A stretch of 33,378 bases of DNA from Novosphingobium indicum. Its GTDB lineage: Bacteria; Pseudomonadota; Alphaproteobacteria; Sphingomonadales; Sphingomonadaceae. Position numbers and translations under genes: made by a program. This document shows positions 26,056-33,378 of the stretch, piece after piece (the stretch's first letter is position 1; every line of letters begins with the position of its first letter). The DNA lies in contig NZ_BMLK01000032.1 in the NCBI RefSeq assembly GCF_014645195.1, positions 1 through 33,378 on the forward strand, in the 5' to 3' direction. The notes under the pieces were generated by a model. The model saw nothing but the letters and a program-made list of their open reading frames with translations. It did no database searches and was not told the DNA's origin.

Positions 26056-26829
26056 TTAGCGCGAGAGTTCCTGCCCCAGCTTGAGGGCTCCTTCGCCATA
26101 AAGATATGACGGGTCGAACTTGCCCGTCCGCTCCAGCTTCGCGCGGTCGAATATGGTCACGCGGCCGCGTGACAATTCCATAATCCCCGCCTCGCGCAGG
26201 CTGCGTACAACGCGGTTCAGATGGATCGGCGTGGTCCCGCAGGCGTCAGCGATTTCCACTTGCGTCAGCGGCAGGTTGAAGCCGTCCTCGTCCCCCAGCC
26301 TGACCAGCGACAGGCGATACCACAGCTCTGCCATCAGATGGGCCAAACGCCCCTCGATCGGCAGATGCTCCATCGTCAGAATCCATTCGCGATGGATCGC
26401 GGCATCCAGCAAGGTCGAAAACCACAGCATCCTGCCCAGATGCGGATGGCGGGCCAGCAGCTCCTCCAGATGGCAATGGGTGACATAGGCGACCTTGGTC
26501 GGACCAATCGCGACCACCGTATGATCCAGCCTTTTGAGTGCGAAGGCGTGCAGATCGACGAAATCGCCCGGCACGTGCAGCGACACGATATGCCGTCTTC
26601 CGTCTCGCTTGATCGTGCGGGCCATGAACCCCTCGATCAGAAAGGTGCTGCGGTCGACCAGATCGCCGTCCTGCAGGATGACGCGGTCGTGCGACACACG
26701 CTCCACCGGTTCGAGCATATCCTCGATAATCCGCTGCTCGTCCTGCGAAAGCGCATGCCGTGCCCTTCCCAGGAGGAAGCGCCAGCTATTGGGGAAATCC
26801 GGGTTCACCTGTCGTCGTCTGTCTTTCAT
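26056..26829 (-). CDS. Crp/Fnr-family transcriptional regulator
   Basis: 257 residues. A cyclic-nucleotide-binding-type sensor domain (about 25-150: VSHDRVILQDGDLVDRSTFL, then VSLHVPGDFVDLHAFALKRL) is followed by a Crp-type winged HTH (about 160-235: PLTQVEIADACGTTPIHLNR, VVRSLREAGIMELSRGRV). No N-terminal cysteine cluster is present, so it is not an oxygen-sensing FNR; a bound effector, if any, is unknown. Two palindromes immediately upstream could be its own binding sites. It is flanked by carbohydrate genes on the same strand and could control them. Confidence 0.9.
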   Translation of the reverse strand: MKDRRRQVNPDFPNSWRFLLGRARHALSQDEQRIIEDMLEPVERVSHDRVILQDGDLVDRSTFLIEGFMARTIKRDGRRHIVSLHVPGDFVDLHAFALKRLDHTVVAIGPTKVAYVTHCHLEELLARHPHLGRMLWFSTLLDAAIHREWILTMEHLPIEGRLAHLMAELWYRLSLVRLGDEDGFNLPLTQVEIADACGTTPIHLNRVVRSLREAGIMELSRGRVTIFDRAKLERTGKFDPSYLYGEGALKLGQELSR

Positions 26830-26836
26830 TTGCCGA

Positions 26837-26870
26837 CCGGTCGACCGGCAGCCCTATTATCAAATGATAA
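26837..26870. promoter_or_regulatory. Two palindromes upstream of the Crp/Fnr gene
   Basis: CCGGTCGACCGG (26837-26848) is a perfect 12-bp palindrome starting eight bases before the start codon. TTATCAAATGATAA (26857-26870) has perfect six-base arms around AA, similar in form to Fnr-type sites (TTGAT-N4-ATCAA). Either could serve autoregulation. Confidence 0.5.
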
Positions 26871-26895
26871 GTTGGGTGCGCCGATTTACAAGCCG

Positions 26896-27801
26896 TCACG
26901 CAACTGCCTTTTCCGCACCGTTTTCCAGCAACGCCAACACTTTGGCGCTGCTGGCAAAGGGCTGGTGCTGTTGCTGGCGCGTCAGGGCCAGATCATCCTC
27001 GCGCGTGGGGCGGATGCGGCGCCATCCCGCGGGGCCCGGTTCGGCCAGCCCCATCAGGCGAAAGGCGCGCAGCCAGTGCTGCATCGTGGGCTGCCCCCAT
27101 TTGCTGCGGAAATATTCGGCATTGCGGATCACGCTGTCGAGGTGGTGGACCGGCGGCATGTGATGGGGATGGTACTGGTGATAGGCCTTCGCCCCGCGCA
27201 GCCAGAACAGGTTGACACCTTGTTCGGCACAAGTGCGGCCGAAATCGGTGTCTTCCCCGCCATAGCCGCGATAATTCTCGTCAAAGCCGCCCAGCTGGTG
27301 GAATAGCGCCGCTTCCATTGCGAAATTCAACGACCAGAAGCAGCGATAATCGCGGCATGGGGCAACGGGAGTGGAAGGCGGCCCCGGCCGTTCCGAATGG
27401 CGCACCGATAGTCTGTCGAGGACGGCGTAATCGAGCGTCTGCAACGGCGCGTGTGACGGCAGATAGCTGACCTCTCCCATCATTACCCCCGCGCAGCAAG
27501 GCGCGGCAGCCGCATAATCGTGTAGCAGATCGGGATGCGGAATACAGTCGACGTCGAGGAATACGATCAGCCCGCCGCCCGCCTCTGCCGCCGCGCGGTT
27601 GCGCGCCGCAGAAAGACACAGCCCTTCGGACTGCAGCATGATCTGCCGCACCGGAAAGACGGTATAGGGCAGATCATAAGGCTGGTCTTGTAAGACCGCG
27701 ACGATCAGCTCGCCGGGTGGCAGACGGCTTTCGTTGAGGCCCCTGACCAGATTGCGCAAATGCGCGTCACGCCCGTGGGCAAGGGTACAGACCGAAATCA
27801 T
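26896..27801 (-). CDS. Glycosyltransferase family 2 protein
   Basis: 301 residues, GT-A fold. ISVCTLAHGRDAHLRNLVRG opens the nucleotide-binding domain. The DxD-type metal site is in GLIVFLDVDCIPHPDLL. The C-terminal part GGFDENYRGYGGEDTDFGRT is the acceptor-side ED motif of the galactosyltransferase-like GT2 group. The start at 27801 overlaps the stop of the upstream gene (ATGA), whereas an upstream in-frame ATG at 27846 lies inside that gene. Last gene of the three-gene minus-strand operon. Substrates are unknown. Confidence 0.9.
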   Translation of the reverse strand: MISVCTLAHGRDAHLRNLVRGLNESRLPPGELIVAVLQDQPYDLPYTVFPVRQIMLQSEGLCLSAARNRAAAEAGGGLIVFLDVDCIPHPDLLHDYAAAAPCCAGVMMGEVSYLPSHAPLQTLDYAVLDRLSVRHSERPGPPSTPVAPCRDYRCFWSLNFAMEAALFHQLGGFDENYRGYGGEDTDFGRTCAEQGVNLFWLRGAKAYHQYHPHHMPPVHHLDSVIRNAEYFRSKWGQPTMQHWLRAFRLMGLAEPGPAGWRRIRPTREDDLALTRQQQHQPFASSAKVLALLENGAEKAVA

Positions 27802-28958
27802 GCCGCCAGCTCCGCTTGCGATGTAAGGGGCGCTGCACCTTCCCATAATTCGCGCGCCAGCCGGTCGATGCGGCAGGCGGTTACCGCCGCGGCGTCGCTG
27901 TCGATCATATTGCGCGCCTCATGCGCGTCCGCAGCGCGCGCCTGTTGCCACATTTGCGCCCATGCTGCGCCATCCGATGGCCAGACCGGCCGCGATGCGC
28001 ACAATCCCGCCGCTGCCAGGGCCTCTGCCTTGCGCTCCTGCTCCGCGAAATAGCGCCATTCGGGAATCGCGATCCACGGAAAGCTTGCGCCTTTCGCCTC
28101 ACGCGCCTGTAGGATCTGGTGGACGGTGGTATTACCGCAGCTCGACACGATACGGTCGGCAGCGGCGATATAGTCCTGCGGATTATCGACCCACCCGCGC
28201 AGTTCCAGATTGCCGGGCGGCGTTTCGTGCCATTCGCTGAACGTGCTGCCGATCACGATCCAGTGCGTATCGGGTTCGGCCCGCGCGCCCAGGGTTAGCG
28301 GAGCGGTGGGCGTGCCCTGCCCTCCTCCGCCCGCGATCACCACCACCAGTTCGCGCCCGTCAGGTGCATGGATGCGGGTCCGCGCATCGGGACCGGCATC
28401 GAAGGGCGCAATGCCAAGACCCGGCGCATAGATCGTCTTTGCCCGCAACCGTTCGGGCCGATCGGGCTGCTCCAGCATTGGATGGTAGGGTGCCAGCAAG
28501 GCCGCCGCCGCATCATAGCTGGCGCGATGGGCGGGATCGTTGCGGTCGCCATGTTGCAGCACCGCGATATGCGGCACCGACGCGATCCGGCACAGCTGGC
28601 CGATTTCCGCCGACACATCGCACAGGAACAGCGCGGGCCGCGCGCTGGCGAACCAGCCGGTCAGCGCGGCGACCGCATCGGAAATCGCGTGCCAGCCCAG
28701 TGGCGCGCAATGCAGCGTTTCGGGCACCGGCATCGCGGCCAGTCGCGGCGCTTCGCGTTCGCGCGGCTCAAACAGCGAGGGGATGCGAACCAGATCGATC
28801 GCGGGCGCCAGATCGGGAAAAATATCGTCGCGCGCGCAGAACAGGGTAACGGGGCGATATTCGATCAGCGCATTGGCTAGATGGGCGCAGCGTTCGGCAT
28901 GGCCGCGCCCCTGATGGTGCACGAATATGCCGATCGGGCGATTGTCATGCAGCGACAT
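27798..28958 (-). CDS. GT-B glycosyltransferase (MurG/GT1-like)
   Basis: 386 residues. The N-terminal IGIFVHHQGRGHAERCAHLA is a glycine/His-rich acceptor loop similar to MurG-type enzymes. The C-terminal half carries LVVVIAGGGGQGTPTAPLTL, LRGWVDNPQDYIAAADRIVS and SCGNTTVHQILQAREAKGAS, the donor-binding region of GT1/GT28 enzymes. The start at 28958 is set by AAGGAGG about seven bases upstream. It overlaps the end of the sucrose-phosphate-synthase-like gene by 14 bases and the GT2 gene by four bases. Probably inverting; donor and acceptor unknown. Confidence 0.82.
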   Translation of the reverse strand: MSLHDNRPIGIFVHHQGRGHAERCAHLANALIEYRPVTLFCARDDIFPDLAPAIDLVRIPSLFEPREREAPRLAAMPVPETLHCAPLGWHAISDAVAALTGWFASARPALFLCDVSAEIGQLCRIASVPHIAVLQHGDRNDPAHRASYDAAAALLAPYHPMLEQPDRPERLRAKTIYAPGLGIAPFDAGPDARTRIHAPDGRELVVVIAGGGGQGTPTAPLTLGARAEPDTHWIVIGSTFSEWHETPPGNLELRGWVDNPQDYIAAADRIVSSCGNTTVHQILQAREAKGASFPWIAIPEWRYFAEQERKAEALAAAGLCASRPVWPSDGAAWAQMWQQARAADAHEARNMIDSDAAAVTACRIDRLARELWEGAAPLTSQAELAA

Positions 28959-31011
28959 AGGCAGCCTCCTTTGTACGAGAGCGGCGCTCGTGCCACAGCA
29001 GCCCCTCCAGAACGCCTGCCGCGTGCGAGCGGCGGGCGGTATAGACATGGGTGAGGCCGGCCATGCCGCGCACTTCCTCGTGAAAATTGGCGACCAGAAC
29101 CGCTTGCGACGATGCGGCCAGCATATCCACGTCGTTCCCGCTGTCCCCCGCCGCGACAATCCTGTCGCGGGGCAGCTCCAGCACAGCCGCCACATGGGCA
29201 AGAGCAGCATGCTTACCGGCACGCACGGGCAATATGTCGAGCAGCCGGTCGTGGCTGAGGATCGCCTTCGCCGCGATCCCGCGCGACGCCAGCCGGTCGC
29301 GAACGCGGTTGAGCACGTCGGGTCCATCGGCCAGAAAGCTGCATTTGAACCGCCGCTGTTCGATGGGTGCCTGCCGGACAAGACCGGGAAAATCGTCCAT
29401 CGCGGCGAGCACCGCATCGGGGTTCCACCCCTTTGCAAGGGCGGCGGCGTAGTCCTCGTCCAGCCGGAAACCACGACCCGTTCGCCAATAGATTTCCGAA
29501 CCTACCGATGCGATCAGCACATCGGGCACCGGCATGTCCCATTCGCGCAGCAACCGCCGCGCTTCCACGAACGACCGCCCCGTCGCGACCCCGAACCCGA
29601 CCGAGGCGCGCTTGCGGGTCAGAAATGCCGACAGCCTGCGCGCGCCTTTCCGGCAACCGGTCAGCGTATTGTCGATATCGCTGATCAGCATGCGCCGCGG
29701 GCGCATCGTCGTGCCGGTCCGGTCCGCCGAAGCGATCTCTTGCGCGATGGACAGGAAACCGTTGGCATAGTCGCGCCAGTTCATCCCGCCGATATTGACC
29801 AGCGCATTGCGCGAGCAGCGCTGCCACAGAACCTCGTCATCCAGCATGCGCAGCATGGCACGCTGCATATCTTCGGGATCGAGTGGGTTGATCAGCAATC
29901 CGTGCTCCAGTTCGGCCACGATATCGCTGGGCCCGCCATTGCGGGTGGCGACCACAGGCAGCCCATGCGATGCCGCCTCGATCAGGGTCAGCCCATAGGG
30001 TTCGGTCAGCGCCGGATTGACGAACACACCCCTGCTGCGGCGCGCCAGCTCGTACATGGCGGCCACTTGCCGGCTGTCATGGCGCGACGGCCAGGCCGCC
30101 ACCCCGTGCAGATCGTGCCGATCGATCGCGTCGACCAGATCGATAAGCACTTCGCGATGCTCCGCCTCTCCGCGCTTAACGCCTGCACGCAGGCCCGGCA
30201 GGATCACCAGATTGGCGCGAGCGGATAATTCGCGGCTCGATCCGAATGCCTCGACTAGCCGGACAAGGTTTTTCTTGTGAACGGGCCGCGCGATGGCAAG
30301 GATCATCGGGCGCGACGGTTGGCGCAGGAACGGTTCGACCAGCCTGCGGGCGCGGATCAGGTCGCTGCGGCGCACATCCGCGACATCGACACCGGGGCGC
30401 AGCCGGTGGATGCGGTCGAACCGGGCCGAGGGATAGGCTGGCAGCTGGCGTTCGCATTCGTCGCGTGACGATGCGATGATCGCATCGGCAGCCGCGATGG
30501 CGCGGTCCTCCTCCTTCAACCGCGCGGCAAGCGCGGGGCTGTTCTGCATCATCGCCGCCTTGTCATGCGCCAGCGAGTGGGCGGTATAGATGAAGGGAAT
30601 ACCCAGCTCGTTCCTCACCTGCCGGGCCACGTCGGCGGCATCGGCGAAATGCGCATGAATGATATCGGGCCGCCGGTCAGACGCGCGCAGAAATTCGATC
30701 AGAGCGCGGGTGAAGGCGGCACGGTCGCGGGCCAGATCCTCTTTCGCGAGATAGTGCCGGTTGCCGCTGTCAATCCGGATGATCTCGCTTTTGGCCGATA
30801 TCGCCTCGCGCGGCTGGGCATGAACGCGGCTCAGCGCCGGATCGTCGAACAGGCGCGTGATGATATCGGCACGTGTCACCCGCGGGTCGCGGGCAAGTGC
30901 CGCCATGGCCCCGAGAATATAGGCGATATGACCGCCGGTATCCTCGGTAATACCGTAACGGACAGGCGGCGCGCGCAAACACCCGCCAAGGGCAATCGCA
31001 AGAATATGCAT
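28945..31011 (-). CDS. Sucrose-phosphate-synthase-like GT4 fused to HAD sucrose-phosphatase-like domain
   Basis: 688 residues from ATG 31011 (family-like start MHILAIALGGCLRAPPV). An in-frame ATG at 31062 with GAGGA just upstream is an alternative adding 17 residues. The GT4 part (1-435) shows TEDTGGHIAYILGAMAA, DIIHAHFADAADVA, YTAHSLAHDKAAM, LAIARPVHKKNLVRLVEAFG and NPALTEPYGLTLIEAASHGL. The GNRDD segment of plant-type enzymes reads PGLRAG, so the product may not be sucrose-6-phosphate. The HAD part (440-685) has all motifs: DIDNTLTG, ATGRSFVEARRL, a Lys in FKCSF, and GDSGNDVDML. Known relatives make sucrose or mannosylfructose. First gene of the minus-strand operon. Confidence 0.88.
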   Translation of the reverse strand: MHILAIALGGCLRAPPVRYGITEDTGGHIAYILGAMAALARDPRVTRADIITRLFDDPALSRVHAQPREAISAKSEIIRIDSGNRHYLAKEDLARDRAAFTRALIEFLRASDRRPDIIHAHFADAADVARQVRNELGIPFIYTAHSLAHDKAAMMQNSPALAARLKEEDRAIAAADAIIASSRDECERQLPAYPSARFDRIHRLRPGVDVADVRRSDLIRARRLVEPFLRQPSRPMILAIARPVHKKNLVRLVEAFGSSRELSARANLVILPGLRAGVKRGEAEHREVLIDLVDAIDRHDLHGVAAWPSRHDSRQVAAMYELARRSRGVFVNPALTEPYGLTLIEAASHGLPVVATRNGGPSDIVAELEHGLLINPLDPEDMQRAMLRMLDDEVLWQRCSRNALVNIGGMNWRDYANGFLSIAQEIASADRTGTTMRPRRMLISDIDNTLTGCRKGARRLSAFLTRKRASVGFGVATGRSFVEARRLLREWDMPVPDVLIASVGSEIYWRTGRGFRLDEDYAAALAKGWNPDAVLAAMDDFPGLVRQAPIEQRRFKCSFLADGPDVLNRVRDRLASRGIAAKAILSHDRLLDILPVRAGKHAALAHVAAVLELPRDRIVAAGDSGNDVDMLAASSQAVLVANFHEEVRGMAGLTHVYTARRSHAAGVLEGLLWHERRSRTKEAAYVAA

Positions 31012-31111
31012 AAACTCGGGCACTCCCAAGGTGAACCGGAGTTTAATGATTGCCCCAGCCATGCGGTTCCTCGATTTATTAAATTAATTCGGAATCAATC
31101 TTCTTAATGAC

Positions 31112-31136
31112 GGAACCAATCGCGGTCCGGCGCCTT
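31112..31136 (+). promoter_or_regulatory. Candidate EcfG-type promoter before the YqcI/otsA pair
   Basis: GGAAC (31112-31116), 17 bases, then CTT (31134-31136), one mismatch from GGAAC-N17-GTT. It lies in the divergent gap between the minus-strand operon and this pair, 32 bases before the start codon. Confidence 0.45.
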
Positions 31137-31168
31137 GTAGGGCCATCAACCATATCAGGGGCGCGACT

Positions 31169-31864
31169 ATGCCGACCGAAGATCCTCTGGCCGACCCGGC
31201 CCTACTTGAGGAATTCGAGAATTTCGTACGCAGCAAGGGTTTTCCCTGCGTGGGCGCGAAATCGGCGCTCAGTCGCGGGCAATTGAAGATCGTGCCATGC
31301 TGGTCGCTGGCCAGCGGGTGGAGCGACGTGCTGATCCACCGCGAATTGCTGCAATGGGCCTATGATTACCGGCAGGACCCCACGCTGTTCCGCTCCATCG
31401 CGTTCGTGTTCGACGGACCGAGAGATCTGGACGAGATTGGCTTTGAAACGGCGATGTGGGAACGCATCCAGTCCCTAGCCGACAAGGACGCGTGGCTGGA
31501 ACAGCCCTATGACGCCGAAGTCAGTAGCGATCCCGAAGACCCTCACTTCTCCCTCTCGTTCGGGGGAGAAGCGTTCTTCGTGGTCGGCATGCATCCCAAT
31601 GCCAGCCGACCCGCACGCCGGTTCCGTTCGCCCGTACTGGTGTTCAACCTGCACCAGCAATTCGAACAGCTTCGCGCCGAGGGCCGGTACGAGAAAATCC
31701 GTAAGACCATACTGGACCGTGACCGCGCATTGGCCGGCACGGTCAATCCCATGCTCGCCCGCCACGGCGAGAGCAGCGAGGCGGTGCAATATTCGGGACG
31801 GCTGACCGATGCCGGATGGCGCTGCCCATTTGCCGACAAGCGCAGCAACGCAACAACCAAATAG
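31169..31864 (+). CDS. YqcI/YcgG-family protein (GntA-like heme-enzyme family)
   Basis: 231 residues, soluble. The N-terminal signature FPCVGAKSALSRGQLKIVPC, then the conserved SFGGEAFFVVGMHPNASRPA and FNLHQQFEQLRAEGRYEKIR, place it in the YqcI/YcgG family. The characterised member GntA is a heme-dependent N-hydroxylase in guanitoxin biosynthesis; most relatives are uncharacterised, and no other guanitoxin genes are here. Function is therefore unknown, perhaps an oxidation or peroxide-linked reaction. It is followed by otsA after 19 bases and probably shares its promoter. Confidence 0.85.
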   Translation: MPTEDPLADPALLEEFENFVRSKGFPCVGAKSALSRGQLKIVPCWSLASGWSDVLIHRELLQWAYDYRQDPTLFRSIAFVFDGPRDLDEIGFETAMWERIQSLADKDAWLEQPYDAEVSSDPEDPHFSLSFGGEAFFVVGMHPNASRPARRFRSPVLVFNLHQQFEQLRAEGRYEKIRKTILDRDRALAGTVNPMLARHGESSEAVQYSGRLTDAGWRCPFADKRSNATTK

Positions 31865-31883
31865 AGCCTTCAAGGGGGCAAAA

Positions 31884-33296
31884 ATGGGAAGACTGATCGT
31901 TGTATCGAACCGCGTGGCCGATCTGGACAAGCCGCAATCGGCGTCGTCGGGTGGGCTTGCGATGGCGATGGCGGGCGCGCTGCGTGAGGAAGGCGGCATC
32001 TGGCTGGGGTGGAGCGGCAATAGTGGCACCGAAAACCTGACCCGCCCCGAATTGTCCGAAATCGACGGCGTCACCATCGCCCGGCTAAGCCTGTCGGACC
32101 GCGAGATTGACGAATATTACAATGGTTTCGCAAATCGCACCCTTTGGCCCTTGTTCCATTATCGCAACGATCTGGCCGCCTATGAACAATCTTTCCGTGA
32201 TACCTATACCGATGTGAACCGCCGCTTCGCCGAGGCTTTGCGGGATCTCATCGAACCCGATGATGTGATCTGGGTGCAGGATTACCATCTGATCCCGCTG
32301 GGCCGCGAATTGCGCGCGATGGGATTTACCAACCGGATCGGCTTTTTCCTGCATATCCCGTGGCCTGCGCGCGAGATTTTCATCACCCTGCCCCAGCATG
32401 CCGAGCTGGTGTGGTCGATGTTCGCCTATGATCTTATCGGCTTTCAAAGCCGGGGGTCGCTGCAAGCCTTTATCGATTATGTCTCGACCGATCTGAACGC
32501 TGTACCCAGCCCCGATGGTGCGATCGACCATTTTGGTCGCAGCCTGACAGCGCGTAGCTATCCCATCGGCATCGACCCCGCCGAAATGGCATCGTTGGCG
32601 CTGACTGATGCTGGTAGGGAAAGCTACGAGCGGCTGAAAGACGTACACCAGGGGCGCAAGCTGCTGGTTGGCGTCGACCGGATTGATTATTCCAAAGGGC
32701 TGCCGCACAAATTCGCGGCCTACTCCAGCTTTCTGAAATCGAACCATGAGCTGCACGGCAAGACCAGTTTCCTGCAGATTGGGCAGCCCAGCCGCAGCCG
32801 CGTGCAGGAATATCAGGAGCTAAGCGAGCATCTCATTGCCGAGGCGGGGCGCATCAATGGGCACTATGGCAAGCTAGATTGGACCCCGCTGCATTATCAC
32901 ACGCAATCTTATGACCGCGCGGCATTAGCGGGCATATATCGCGCAGCGGACGTATGCCTCGTCACCCCGCTGCGAGACGGGATGAACCTTGTTGCCAAGG
33001 AATTCGTCGCGGCGCAGGAACCCGAAGATCCGGGGGTGTTGATCCTGTCGCAATTTGCCGGTGCGGCTGAGCAGTTGGAAGATGCTCTGATCGTCAATCC
33101 CTATAGCGACGACCAGTGCGCGGCCGCGATCCTGTGCGCGACCCAAATGCCGCTGGACGAACGCAAGGAGCGCTGGCGCAACCTGATTAATAGTGTGACC
33201 ACCGAAAGCCTGACCGCGTGGAAGGAGCGCTTTCTGTGCGATTTGCGCGGCAAAGATGCCGACGGTTCAACACAGCCCTTTCGGCGCTGGGCCTGA
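31884..33296 (+). CDS. otsA: Alpha,alpha-trehalose-phosphate synthase (UDP- or GDP-forming)
   Basis: 470 residues. A GT20 enzyme joining glucose from a nucleotide sugar to glucose-6-phosphate to make trehalose-6-phosphate, a stress protectant precursor. Motifs are complete: MGRLIVVSNRVADL, GWSGNSG, VQDYHLIPLGRELRAMG, GFFLHIPWPAREIF, LIGFQSRGSLQAF, VGVDRIDYSKGLPHKFAAY and LRDGMNLVAKEFVAAQ. The start at 31884 follows AAGGGGG; an upstream in-frame ATG at 31809 lies inside the previous gene. The phosphatase OtsB is not in the window. Trehalose synthesis is a known general stress function in alphaproteobacteria. Confidence 0.96.
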   Translation: MGRLIVVSNRVADLDKPQSASSGGLAMAMAGALREEGGIWLGWSGNSGTENLTRPELSEIDGVTIARLSLSDREIDEYYNGFANRTLWPLFHYRNDLAAYEQSFRDTYTDVNRRFAEALRDLIEPDDVIWVQDYHLIPLGRELRAMGFTNRIGFFLHIPWPAREIFITLPQHAELVWSMFAYDLIGFQSRGSLQAFIDYVSTDLNAVPSPDGAIDHFGRSLTARSYPIGIDPAEMASLALTDAGRESYERLKDVHQGRKLLVGVDRIDYSKGLPHKFAAYSSFLKSNHELHGKTSFLQIGQPSRSRVQEYQELSEHLIAEAGRINGHYGKLDWTPLHYHTQSYDRAALAGIYRAADVCLVTPLRDGMNLVAKEFVAAQEPEDPGVLILSQFAGAAEQLEDALIVNPYSDDQCAAAILCATQMPLDERKERWRNLINSVTTESLTAWKERFLCDLRGKDADGSTQPFRRWA

Positions 33297-33378
33297 ATCG
33301 TTGCGGCTTTAATTAGTGTCCGTCCATAAACGGGGTATTTTTGCGGTCTGATTGGACGTCAAACGCGGTCTGTATCGC

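Noticed and set aside
28927..30228. 433-codon plus-strand open frame opposite the SPS/SPP-like gene
   Set aside because: Shadow frame; the minus strand encodes complete GT4 and HAD motifs.
31046..31070. EcfG-type promoter for the minus-strand SPS/SPP operon (GGAAC at 31070-31066)
   Set aside because: The -35 is perfect, but no acceptable GTT lies 16-17 bases downstream (CAT at 17), so the match is too weak.
33297..33378. gtgtccgtccataaacgg near the window end as an insertion sequence end
   Set aside because: It looks like a mobile element terminus, but only 60 bases follow and no transposase or matching repeat is visible.

Overview
The window reads as accessory DNA of an alphaproteobacterium, most likely a sphingomonad (Novosphingobium, Sphingobium or Sphingopyxis type). 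The clues are high GC, several TonB-dependent receptors, a FecI/FecR pair, an EcfG-type stress promoter pattern and the insertion sequence content. No rRNA, tRNA, CRISPR array or replication origin was seen, so chromosome versus plasmid cannot be decided.

Region 1 (1-9024) begins with the last 15 codons of an IS630-type transposase. A ligand-uptake locus follows: ECF sigma factor, FecR anti-sigma factor, a TonB-dependent receptor without a signalling domain, a secreted PHP-domain (CehA/McbA-type) metallohydrolase, and a second, closely related receptor that carries the STN signalling domain. The likely logic is that the STN receptor senses the ligand, FecR and the sigma factor switch on the locus, one or both receptors import the ligand, and the hydrolase cleaves it. 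The ligand is unknown.

Region 2 (9025-11019) is decayed DNA. It holds two AraC-family regulator pseudogenes in opposite orientation and a pseudogene of a catalase-family (SrpA-like) peroxidase.

Region 3 (11020-19103) is a Fur-type iron module. A near-palindromic operator lies before a PepSY membrane protein, DUF2271 protein, ApbE flavin transferase and membrane-anchored flavodoxin/FNR reductase. The same 14-base core, inverted, plus a second weaker copy, lies before a third TonB-dependent receptor, followed by TonB, a DUF4198 protein and a four-EF-hand protein. A terminator-like hairpin closes the unit. It looks like uptake plus periplasmic reduction of a ferric chelate.

Region 4 (19104-21440) is a junction. 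It has a (GA)20 tract abutting an IS3-family element killed by two independent lesions (a 22-bp tandem duplication in orfA and a TGG-to-TGA nonsense codon in orfB), then a truncated DUF421 gene.

Region 5 (21441-33378) is a stress and carbohydrate island: GT4 glycosyltransferase and sulfotransferase, large catalase KatE, a PilZ-like protein, a Crp/Fnr regulator, a three-gene operon (sucrose-phosphate-synthase-like glycosyltransferase fused to a HAD phosphatase, a GT-B glycosyltransferase, a GT2 glycosyltransferase), then a YqcI/YcgG heme-protein-family gene and trehalose-6-phosphate synthase OtsA. Two promoters matching GGAAC-N17-GTT, and weaker versions at others, suggest control by the general stress sigma factor EcfG. 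The combined sulfated-glycan / disaccharide / catalase island is the best candidate for an undescribed system here.
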